A stretch of DNA of 64,000 bases from positions 180,539 through 244,538 of the forward strand of contig JAFKAC010000087.1 of NCBI GenBank assembly GCA_025766275.1, read 5' to 3'. Source of the DNA: Lactarius indigo. Taxonomy: Eukaryota > Basidiomycota > Agaricomycetes > Russulales > Russulaceae. Each line of letters begins with the position of its first letter. The first letter of the stretch is position 1. Of the stretch, positions 33,431-43,824 are shown piece by piece. The notes below the pieces were generated by a model. The model made no database searches and had not been told where the DNA came from. It worked only from the letters and a program-made list of their open reading frames with translations. The position numbers and the translations under genes were made by a program.

Positions 33431-34401
33431 ATGACAGATTCGAGCGAGCCTCGCTTCGTCGATACCACCCTCAGATACTTCACTCCACCCGCAGACGGGT
33501 CAAAGGCGTGGTCTAATATCAACGCCGATTCCACCACCGGCGAGCGCGCTTCAAACTGGGAATACACGGCCCATGCCGTCAAAGTCGAGAACCTCCGCGG
33601 ACGCACCGAGGTCACCCTCGACAAGAACGGGTTCCAGTTCTTCCACCACCCCGCCAAGCACACATCGTTCGAAGACGACGAAGAGATCTTGCGCGAGTAC
33701 TACCCCGAGAGCATAGAGCTGATCAAGCAGCTCACCGGCGCCAGCCGCGTCGTCCTCTTCGACCACAGTGAGTTTTCCCGCCCCTGAAGTGCCCGGATGC
33801 CCGCTAACGTAGACCGTCTCGTCTTCACAGCCATCCGCCGCAGGCGCCCTGGTGTCATTGACACGCCCCAAGCTCGGCAACCTGTCCCTGGCGTGCACGT
33901 CGACCAGACTACCGCGTCGGCCGTCGCGCGTGTGCAACGCCACCTCCCGCCGGAGGACGTGGAAGGACTACTGCAGCGGCGCTTCCAGATCATCAACCTG
34001 TGGCGGCCGATCCACCACGCCGCGTACGACTGGCCGCTAGCACTCTGCGACTTCAATACCGTCGACCGCAGCCGCGACCTCGTTCCGCATACGCTCAAAT
34101 ACCCGGATCGCGACGGGGAGACATACGGCGTGCAGTGGAGCGAGAACCACAGGTGGAAATACGTACGCGGAATGACGCCAGAGGAGGGTGTGCTAATCAA
34201 GTGGTATGTCGTTCATTTGTGCGCTGTCTGCCCCGGCATCTCGTGCTGACTCTACCGACGGCGTTTGTTAGCTTTGACTCGATTCAAGATGGGAGCGTGG
34301 CTGTTCTCACGCCACACACCGCGTTCGAGGACCCCACGACACCGCCTGACGCGGAGAAACGCGAGTCCATCGAGCTCCGCGCTCTGGTCTTCTATGACTA
34401 A
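33431..34401 (+). CDS. CmcJ/NvfI-type 2OG-Fe(II) oxygenase, copy 3
   Basis: Exons 33431-33767, 33831-34203 and 34272-34401 give 840 nt and 279 aa. Introns are 63 and 68 bp. The start is the ATG in the context shared by all copies (ATGACAGATTCGAGCGAGCC). It is very close to copy 1 over intron 1 (GTGAGTTTTCCCGCCCCTGA is identical in both), so copies 1 and 3 look most alike there. Facial triad HVDQT and TPHTAFEDP are intact. Function as for copy 1; the substrate cannot be told from sequence. Confidence 0.88.
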
Positions 34402-36657
34402 CAGCCGAAGTAGAATACGTACTAGTGGTGCGTTATCACGCTTGGGTGGGATCCGTCCCGTGAGCGTGACAGTACATAAATATATGGATTATCTTGAGCC
34501 AACGAAAAGGTATTGCAATTGCGTTTTGCATGCTGACGAACGTGGGAAGAGGATGCTTTGCCACCTGTACCGATCCAGAAACATTTAATCCATGCGAAGG
34601 CACGCATAGTGCATCAGTTGGACACACCTTTACGAATAGCCGAAGTTGAGCGACAGATCGTGGGGGTGCTGAGGCGAATGGTTACTGTTTCGGAGTCACC
34701 GTCGCTCTGCGATACTCCATACGGACAGTCCGCGCTCTGCTTACCAGAAAGGATTCACCAGCGCTGGCCGACAATGACTCATAATTTAGCGAATTGTGAC
34801 GTGATCGATTTACGATCCAGGTAGCGGTCGGAGCACCTCCTCAAAGCACGGATTCTTACCGTTCAAATCCAGACTCTCTGTTGGTCACAGGCGTATCTCT
34901 CCACGGAATTTGCGGATGGTGAATTCCTTCAAATCAGCCTGGGGTGATGTATACTCTTGCGGGACTCCATGGCGAACGGCATGAAGAAGTTAGTCGCTTT
35001 GAATCGAACGAAGTGAGAAGATGTAACCGTGACCTAATATTGCTGGCTAGTACTTCAACTATCGGATCTCAAGCATCCAACCATACCCAGAGTCAAGTAA
35101 GAAGCCCACTAGCATAAACGACCCGCATGTGCCGCTAGGCAACCTGTGGATGTCCACGGCGAATATATAGAGCCAACAGAATCGAAGAACCTAACCGTCT
35201 CTCCTTTCCGTCCTCGAGGCGGTTCGCATGTTCACTCTTTCTCTGAGATTTCCAAAAGGAGAAACGCCTCCTTTCGTGTGTGTTCGGATCGAGTAAAGCA
35301 GAGGCGAAAGTGGGAGAAGACATATGAGAAACGAGAGTTTGGTCATTGTGGTGTTCACGTGAGTCCTTGGCGAAACGGAGCGTAAGAGCGTGACGGAGAG
35401 CAGGAAAGACATCGGAGGTCCTCTTGAGAAAGAAATGTCAGGACTCAGAAATTTTCATGAACGATGTAAGGTTGAAGTGTACCAAAGAAGCGAGCGTGGC
35501 GTCAATATGTGAGGGCATGGTACACAAAGCACGATGTAGGTAAGTTATTTGGCAACGGAAAGGGATGAGGGAAATCGCTAGCCCAAGACGGTCTTTCAAC
35601 CCAGACGACTGGTTTAAGCTCAAATTTCCCTGGAAACTAGACCACAATAGAAGGTCGACCATTCAGTGGAGTAGTGGTCACGCAAATAACAGTGCGGGAG
35701 GCCGAGAGACAGAAGAACAAGACCCGAACACGGGCCACAGCGGGCCGGGGTGTACTCACAGCAAACACCTCCCCTCTCGTTGCTATGGTCCAACATCACC
35801 ATCAACAGTCCACCTTTCAGGGTTTCTCCAGCCCATTGTTGAGTCATGGGAAAACTGGGTCGGGGACTCATGGCATCAGTGGCAGACGCTTTTGCATTCG
35901 AACCCCCTCTCGCTTTGCTTCCGCCTTCACTAGGCAACGAAGTGCTCATGACGAGCAACGGTCTACCCATTGGACGTGTTCTTTTTCGACATAACATTCA
36001 CCAATCGCAAACAAAAAAATATGCCGGGATGGTCTGACGCACTACGTGACCATTTGTCCGGACTACAAGCCTCAAGCGCGAGCCCCGAGCCGGATCCACG
36101 GAGCCTGCGCATCATGTTGTGAAAAGCATTCCATTTTTCTGTTATTTTTTCACCAAGCCGACCGATACTAGAATGGTGCTTTCCCTACGGAGAGGTGTTC
36201 ATAGAAGTGCGTTTCATGACTTTCCCGCTTCGCTGCAAGTGCCCTTCAAGCATGGACTGGCCTAGTTGAATTGGCCCTTGCACGATCTGCAAAGCGAATT
36301 TCATCCCTTTTGTCCATCATCGAGAAGAAAGTAAATCGCGACCGAGTGCAGGTGAATGTCATCTCAAGTGTGACTCCGAGTCTGTTAGCTCCTCTCTCTC
36401 CACTTTTCGGTGTCGCATATATGGTGTAGTAGTTTCTACTTATACTTCTGAACACTCGTGTGTAGAACCTTGTTGCGCCGTGCTTTCATTGATGGCTAAC
36501 AGAGCTCTTACTAGTCCAAGACCTTTGACCGCTGTTAATCACGATCAGGCTGTTGTAAAACCGTACAAATGTACGCATCGGGACAAATGTGGTCTAAATC
36601 GATTCGTCTCCTAACTGTGACCGGGGGATGATCAAACGGGATCCTATAACATCAGGC
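34402..36657. other. Intergenic with repeated segments
   Basis: 34402-34560 is 3' UTR shared with the other oxygenase copies. 34715-34890 repeats 32590-32760. 35455-35665 repeats 17755-17960. Open stretches at 35620-36037 (both strands) lack a consistent gene model. About 36330-36650 is F-box 3' flank similar to 3390-3600 and 39830-40150. No intact gene seen. Confidence 0.4.
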
Positions 36658-38459
36658 TTATAGAGTACGCAACCAGCATGTAACATCCACCCATTCACCA
36701 GCGAAGGACACGAGTCTTTCATAAAACTCCGCTTCTGTGTTGGCGATCATTACTGGGTGACCACAGAGCTGGCGAATAGAGAGGAACTCCTCAATGGATG
36801 ATGTTAGCTGGCCCTCTAAGCGAATCAAGTCGAGGGATGGCAACGTATCCGTGACCATCTCCCCCATGAGGTCTTGCAGTGCAAGAGCGACGTGCCCTGC
36901 GAGCTCCCGCGATACATGTAGCGTCCTCGCGGTGGGGAAATGATAGAGGAGGCGCAGCCATTCGACGTCTTCGGTACCCTCCAATAAAGGGTCTTTCCGA
37001 AAGTGTACCTTGAGCCTGAGATGGATGACTGTGGAGAGTGTGGCGGAAAAATGACTGAGCACCTGAGCTATGTGCGAAACTTGCCAGTCAACTCCTTCGC
37101 ATAAGATGCTAGTACTATAACGACCCATGTGAAAATTGACGCGGTCACTGAAAAAGGTAACATGTGCGTGTTTCAATAAGGTGAATTCGGGGCTAAATGA
37201 ACGATTGATGAACTGGGAAAATTGCGCAACTTGAAAGTCGGCAAGCTGATTAAAATAATTTATGCACACCCGGCCCAGTTGAGGGCCATCGATTCGGGCG
37301 ACGAAATCCTCTAGATACTCGCTAGCGCCCTGGAATCGAATGGAGGTGAGAGCAGGAAGGACAGTCCGCGTTACGGGTGGCCGGTGTACTCGATCGGGGC
37401 GACGGGTGGCCGATTGGAATCCAATGATAAAGGTTTCGAGCCTGGGAAGTGCGGCCAAAAACGCAACCATCGCCTCGGGTGGAATGTAACCAGTTGGGGG
37501 TATTTCGGTGAGATCGAGGGAGCGGAGGTCGCTGGCCGACAAAAGAAGCATTGGCCCCGGAAAGGGAATGCCGCATAAACTGATTTCCTGTAAACGTGGT
37601 GCAGATCCTCCCAAGAATTCAGCGGGAAGGACAGGTGCGCTACCACCCGTCAAGGTGATGTGGAGTTTTATTAGCACTGGAAATGGCTCGTGCATCACCA
37701 CGGCCAACTTTCCCAAATGCGGGCCTGTTGTCCGAATCGCGAGATCGAATACACGATCGGGGTGCTCCAGCGCGGCAAGGACATTGTCCTCGTCGTTAGG
37801 CGTAATGCCCCACTGAGTATATGTATAGTCAATAACAATGGGAAAGGCCGGCCAGATACCAAGATTCTTCCTGACAGGAGTGCTATGTTTGCAGAAAATC
37901 TGGAGAATGAGACGGTGTGGTGACCCAAATACGATTTGTCGCCATTTTCGACAAACGTGCGCCAGTAAGTGCCAATCCCATACACTGCGACGGGCGTAGT
38001 TGTGATTTCTTCGACAGAAATCAAATACTTCAAGTAAGACATCGTCTGGGAGCATGCTGATTATCGTCGAATGTCTGTAATTCTCGCCTGCCACACAAAC
38101 TCAGTACTCGCCATAGTCACCACAGGCCCGGGGGTGCTAAAGAACGCACCTTGATCGCATACGATTTTTCGTTTCTTAGGACGACCTTGAGAAATCTTTG
38201 AGGGGGTACCAAAGGATACCAATGGGTCGCTCAACAGGGAGAGCGGCCGAACGCTGATTGAAGATCGGTGGTGAGTACTCAGTCAATGGGTCGAAACGGT
38301 AAACCAGAACATTGGTGGACACACCTTGGAGACTCGGTAGATAGGAGTGGTTCAGTAAAACCTGGAAGGGAGACTGCCAGTGGACAATGGCTGGCCCAAA
38401 TTAACACAACTGTATGGCAAACGAAGGCCTTGGACGAACCTCTGACTTGGAGTACTCAT
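36658..38459 (-). CDS. F-box protein, paralogue F (intact)
   Basis: Same gene plan as paralogue C. ATG is at 38457-38459 (MSTPSQ), exon 1 ends CAGAG before donor GTTCGTCC. An exon encodes the SDPLVSFGTPSKISQGRP stretch, and intron 3 starts GTGCGTTC. The last exon encodes SMLPDDVLLEVFDFCRRNHN, WDWHLLAHVCRKWRQ and about 420 further residues with no stop, ending PVMIANTEAEFYERL. The leucine-rich part contains regularly spaced LPSLDLIRL and LPALTSIRF type segments. It is more diverged from C and D than they are from each other. Probable SCF adaptor; target unknown. Confidence 0.8.
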
Positions 38460-38730
38460 TGGTCAAATTGATAATGAACTAAGCTCTGTGAACGAAGTAA
38501 CTGCTCTTATACTAGTACTCGGGAAGTCCGGAGACTTGCCAGCACGACACCGAGTAACAAATCGAAGCTATGCTCCAACATTCCAAGAGTGCGCCGCTGT
38601 ACGCGAAAACCTAAATATACTGTCGGTAATACCTGTGTCTTGTGAGGAAAAAGAACGCATCTCACTGCAGCTGCGGCTGCGGAATAAACGAACATCAAAT
38701 GATACCCCACTGGCGACAAGTTATTGGCTG

Positions 38731-38740
38731 GGTCGATAGT
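38731..38740. repeat. Target-site duplication of SINE-like element (left copy)
   Basis: GGTCGATAGT, repeated exactly at 39095-39104. Confidence 0.8.
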
Positions 38741-39094
38741 GTTAAAAAAAACCTCGGCAGTAGTTCAACAGATAGTGGTAACCCTACCCATTTTGGTACC
38801 TATAGGGGTCCCTTATCACCCTCCACGGGATTTTCCACACCTCAAACGGTTGAAGCGAGGCTGAGCAACCTCGGTCAAGGGGAAACTTCCCCTTCATTTG
38901 AAATGCATTTAACTTTAACATTTCCTCTTCAAAGTGTCGCCTCAAACCGGTCATTTCCGGTCTCACTTTACAGGGTGCCTCGACCATCTTCGGATCCACT
39001 CCAGTAGTGTGAGACCCCACTCACGGGAAATAGCCGCTAAAGCTAAACTCTGAAACCCCCAACAGCTTTTCCAGGATTCGAACCTGGAACTCCA
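38741..39094 (-). mobile_element. SINE-like retroelement (354 bp) with tRNA-type B box
   Basis: Flanked by a perfect 10-bp direct repeat. On the minus strand the element begins CTGGAGTTCCAGG, contains the RNA polymerase III B-box consensus GGTTCGAATCC in a T-arm-like hairpin (CCAGG-TTCGAAT-CCTGG), has no protein frame, and ends in a run of eight T just before the duplication. Only about 11 bases precede the B box and I find no A box, so the 5' end is probably truncated or the promoter is atypical. On the right, the sequence beyond it (CCACCGATGACCGTGGGAA) matches the F-box upstream flank at about 750-770. Confidence 0.65.
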
Positions 39095-39104
39095 GGTCGA
39101 TAGT
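39095..39104. repeat. Target-site duplication of SINE-like element (right copy)
   Basis: GGTCGATAGT, identical to 38731-38740. Confidence 0.8.
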
Positions 39105-40182
39105 TTTGCCACCGATGACCGTGGGAAGAAGATAAATCTTTGGTGACCCGGTGATACCCGACTGGTACTGTATATAGTACCACTCGACACGGGGCATATA
39201 TTGCATCAGATCATAAGCCGGCGTATGGCTCCGTCCGTTTATGTTTGGCATCTTGCATAACGAGAATTGCTCCGTCTATCAGCGGACAGGCCGCCGCCCT
39301 GGTTCGACTCACCAATGCACCACTCTCACCAGTCCGATCGGTTCCCGAACCGAGGATGCGCCAGGGATGAAGTACTATGGGCCTCTGGCATTGTTTATGC
39401 CACTTGTCCAAACTGACTTACGATGCACCAGGAATCATCTCCGAACAGGACCCGGTACCGATGTGATGAGCAGCCCTTCATTGCTTTTCACCCACCTAGC
39501 CGACCCACACCGGAAAACCAGGACGGGAAGTAACCACGGTGCTCGTAATTCTCTGCTAATGATGTACAAATTCCGCCCAACGTAGCGACCGACCTACTCA
39601 CATCATGAGGTATAGAGAGAAGGGCCGCGAGAAATTAAGGGATGTGAGGGCACGGTAATGAACATGTGTATTCGAAGGTTAAGGAATTGGTGATGCGATA
39701 GGAAGGTCTGCCTTCGCGAATGTGAACACCTATATGTCAAGTATCCGCGCAGTGAATCATGTGTTCTCTTGTCGTCTCCCTTTCTTGCCTGCACGCCAGT
39801 ACATAAGTTCTTCCGATCATCAAAAAGCAAGCAAAACGCAACCAATTGCAGGTGGACGACACCACGAGCGTGACTCCGATCCTGCGCCCTTGTCACTTTT
39901 CGGTGCCACACATATCGTGTTGTAGTTCTCACTTACGCTTGCTGAACATTCAGGCCTCAGGTCGCGTTGTGCTGTCATTGGTGGTTACCATCTCACGATT
40001 GGTCTTGGACTAAGAGTCAAGTCTGTTCTTACAATCGTACAGGTGTACGTATCGTGACAAATTAGATTAATAATCTATTTGTCTGCAAGTATGGTCGTCT
40101 TCAAAACGCGACAGGGATGACCAGAACAGTAGGATAGTAAATCACCACGCTATAGAGTACGCAACCGGGATGGGACATTTTC
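39105..40182. other. Intergenic, F-box flanks
   Basis: Left part resembles F-box upstream flank. About 39830-40150 is the 3' flank shared by the F-box genes, with GTGACTCCGA and GTGCTGTCATTG-like runs also seen near 36370-36490. No gene seen. Confidence 0.4.
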
Positions 40183-41952
40183 TTATTTGCTGACAAAGGA
40201 CCTGAGTCGTTGATAAAACTCCGCTTCTGTATCGACGACGGCTACAGGGCGGCCAGAGAGCCGGCGGACAGTGACGAACTTCTCTGCCCGCTGTTTCTGT
40301 AAGCAAATCAAGTCAACGGATGGTAACACTTCGGAGGTCTCCTCCGAGATGTTTTCCAGTGTAAGCGCAATGTCCCTTGCTAGTATCTGACATACATATA
40401 GAGTCTGCATGGTGGAGAATTGGTGGAGGAGGTGCCGCCACCGGGCTTCTGTATCTTCTAATTGCCAATATCTCTCGGGCTCGGCCTTGAGTTTGAGATG
40501 GACGACAGTGGTGAATGTTGCAAAAAAATGGCTGAGCACCAAGGCCATGTGCGAAACTCGCCAATGAAACCCCCGGGATGAGATGACAACCTTGCCACGG
40601 CGTCCATCACAATCTGGATATCTTGTATCATACATGTCGAAGGTAATGCGGTCGCCTAAAAAGGCAACATGTGCATGCTTGACCGGGGTCGACTCGGAGC
40701 CTCCTGAGCGATTGACGAACTTGGAGAGTTCAGTAACCTGAAAGTCAACAAGCCAGGTCAAGTGGTAGAGTACGACGATCTGGTCTAGTTGAGGACTGTC
40801 GATCTGGGAAACGAGGTATTCTAGATACTCGCAGGTACCCTGGAATTCAAAGGAGGTGAGAACAGGGAGGACAGTCCGCGTTGCGGGGGGCGGGTATATT
40901 TGATCAGGCCTGGGAGCAGTCGACAGAAACCCAATGTGAAAGGTATCGAGCCTTGGCAACGCGGCCAAACACGCAACCATCACCTCGGGTGATATGTAAC
41001 CAGTTAGGGGTATATTGCGAAGACTGAGGGTGACGAGGTCGCTGGCCGATAAAAGAAGCGCAGGCAATGCCGGAAAGGGAACGCTAGACAAGGTGATTCG
41101 CTGTAAACATGGTGCGGATCCTCCCAGGAATTTGGCGGGAAGGTCCGGTACACATCCACCCAGCGAGAAAATGTCGAGATGTGTCAGCGCGGGAAATGGC
41201 TCCTGCATCACCGTGGCCATCTTTCCCAACTGCGAGCCCATGGCGACGAGGCTGACAGAGTATACACGATCGCGGTGCTCGAGTGCAGTAATGATATTCT
41301 TTTTATCTTTAGGCGGAATACCCCACAAAGGATTGTCGTAACGAATAACGATAGGAAAGGCTGGCCAGATACCCAGATTCTTCCTGACAGGAGTTCCGTA
41401 TGTGCAGAGAATTTTGAGGTCGAGACGGTGTGGGGACGCAAAGACGATTTGTCGCCATCTTTGACATACGTGCACAAGTAAGTGCCATTTCCATGCACGG
41501 CTAAGGGTGTGGTCGTGATTATTTCGATAGAAATCAAATATTTCAAGTAGAACATTGTCTGGGAGTATATCGATGGTCATTGAGTGTCTATGACTCTCGC
41601 CTGTATCACACAAAATCAGTTCTCGCTGCAGTCGCCACGAAGGTGCTTTAGACGCACCTTTAATACACGCGTTGCTTTGTTTCTCGCAACGATCTTGAAC
41701 AATATTTCTAGTATGTGAAGTGGCACTAGAGGACAGTGGAGAGAGCAGACAAACGGTAATAGAGGATCAGCAATGGGTCATCGGCCACTTGATAGGAACT
41801 GGACAAACTTGGCAGAGTCGACTGATGAAAGCTGTTCAGAAATGCGCGGAAGGGGCATCGGACAATGGCTGAGTGGAAAGTAGTGGAGAGAGTTCGGTTA
41901 ATTCGTCCACTATAGCTAATGAAGTGCTTGAGACAAACCTCTGGGTAGCCAT
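40183..41952 (-). CDS. F-box protein, paralogue G (intact)
   Basis: Rightmost copy of the array. ATG at 41950-41952 (MATQ, ending CAGAG before donor GTTTGTC), two short exons, then intron 3 (GTGCGTCT to ATACAG) and the long last exon. This exon encodes DILPDNVLLEIFDFYRNNHDH, WKWHLLVHVCQRWRQ and about 420 more residues without interruption, ending GRPVAVVDTEAEFYQRL. An internal Met (TMTIDIL) just before the F-box could serve as an alternative start if the upstream exons are skipped. Same expected role as the other copies. Confidence 0.8.
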
Positions 41953-42322
41953 TAATGCGTAGAATGATCTAAGCTCTGTGCAGTGCAGTGGATAGGCGCG
42001 TCCGAGTCTTGGTTGCCAGTGGTAAACAGGAATGGTTTGCCACAAACCGAACCGTCACACTACTGTAATGACGTACGCTCTATAAACGAAGGAGCTACTG
42101 TTCAGCCACCCCGGGATGCAGTAGCAGAACTGAAACAGAATCTCAGAATCTCTCCACTCTCCACCGTGTGCAGGAGCGTGAGGGAGCTGGACCGGATGGT
42201 GCCGATGCGGAGATTGAACTTTGTCGACGGAACTGTAATATATCCATTTGCATCTTTGTCTACCCACCATTCGCCAAAGTACTCCACACTCTTCAAGAGC
42301 TCTACGACCCTCATCAACGCGA

Positions 42323-43619
42323 ATGGTGAGTTTCCTCTGACTCTTTGATATCCGCAAGATGTACCCGGGGCTCTCTGTGCGTGGTTGCCTGTGAAAATGA
42401 GCTCATTGGTGCTGGATGGTATGTACTCCTCCCAGATGCAGTTTGTGACTCACCTCGATTCCCTCTGTAGAGTGCACCACACATGTACACGAAGACTTAA
42501 TGTCTTCTCAGCGGAGCCTCATGGCAATGATGCACTTGCTGGGCGCGGATACACTTCGGTGTACCGAGCATTTAGAGCTCCGGGGAGCCACGCGATATCA
42601 ATGGTCCATGCCATGACTCGTGACTGACGCCCCCGTCTCAATGACCAGCCTCCCGTCAAGAAAGGAACAGGAAAAAAGCCCGCTGCCGCACCATTTGGTG
42701 CCAGCAAACCCGCAAAGCCTGTGAAGAACCCATTGTTTGAGGCCCGTCCCAAAAACTTCTCAATCGGTATCCAACTTCGCCATCTGTCCGACCAGCTTGT
42801 GTGCGTTATTGAGCCGTACTTACAGGTCAAGATATACAACCCAAACGGGATCTCAAGCGCTTCATCAAGTGGCCCGAATACATCCGTCTTCAGCGGCAGA
42901 AGGTCATTCTCTCCCAACGCTTGAAGGTGCCGCCAGCAATCGCACAGTTCTCACACACTCTCGACAAAAACACGGCCACCCAATTATTCAAGCTTCTTGA
43001 CAAGTACCGTCCCGAGACGAAGCAAGAGAAAAAAGCTCGTCTTGCCACGGTCGCCCAAGCCGCGGCGGGGGGAAAAGACACCCAAAAGGTAACGAACCAT
43101 TGGCCATCTCATCTTACCTATTAACGCACCTCCACTGAAGGACACGAAGAAACCTATTTACGCGAAATACGGCCTTAACCACGTTGTCGCTCTTGTGGAA
43201 GCCAAAAAGGCAGCTCTCGTTGTTATTGCACACGATGTTGACCCTATCGAGCTTGTCATTTTCCTTCCTGCTCTCTGTCGCAAGATGGGTGTGCCGTACG
43301 TGATAGTGAAGGGCAAGGCCCGCCTTGGTACTGTCGTCCACAAGAAGACTGCCGCCGTAGTTGCTATCCAGGAAGTTCGCAGTGAGGATGACCGCGAGCT
43401 CGCCACCCTCATTTCTGCTGCCAAGGCTAACTTGTATGGATCTACTCTCATCTGATTTCGGTTTTCGCTCACGTGGGTTTGTCTAGCTCTGACAAGTATG
43501 AGGAGCAGCGTCGTGTATGGGGCGGAGGTATTCGTGGCAACAAGTCTGCAGATATGCTCCGGAAGCGTGCGAAGGCTGCTGGTCAAACGATAACTGCAGC
43601 TGCCGCAAAGAAGCTCTAG
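42323..43619 (+). CDS. RPL8: Ribosomal protein eL8 (L7a/L8 family)
   Basis: Large-subunit ribosomal protein. Five exons: 42323-42325 (only the ATG), 42649-42766, 42826-43088, 43141-43433 and 43487-43619, total 810 nt and 269 aa. The sequence matches eL8 throughout: [56 protein letters not shown], the L7Ae RNA-binding fold ([32 protein letters not shown]) and the C-terminal [15 protein letters not shown]. Introns are GT-AG; intron 1 is long (323 bp) for this genome, and intron 3 uses a GAAG acceptor. No frameshift. It marks the left border of the conserved, housekeeping part of the window. Confidence 0.95.
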
Positions 43620-43824
43620 GTGGATCGGATACGCAGTGGTTGATTCGTTTGGGTATTTGTTCTATATGTCGACCGTTAAAATCCAATTGTGCATTATGCC
43701 GCTGCCGTTACCCGAGTTGTCGGGCCCACCCTGCTGAAATCGGCCGAAAATGAGTTTTTTTTCCTCAATTGTTGACTCGTCATGAAAAATTATTATCCCC
43801 GTTGTTCCTGCTCTGACTCTGACC

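Noticed and set aside
34850..36040. A gene on either strand between oxygenase copy 3 and F-box F
   Set aside because: Open stretches overlap on both strands with no consistent splicing, motifs or start, and part is a repeat of 17.75-17.96 kb.
39060..39135. tRNA gene on the minus strand (GGTTCGAATCC T-arm)
   Set aside because: The T-arm is perfect, but no D-arm or A box fits, the would-be anticodon loop lacks U33, and the acceptor stem does not pair. The flanking 10-bp repeats fit a SINE-like insertion better.
42526..42632. C/D box snoRNA in eL8 intron 1 (AATGATGC ... CTGA)
   Set aside because: The C box has a mismatch and I find no terminal stem or clear antisense element.
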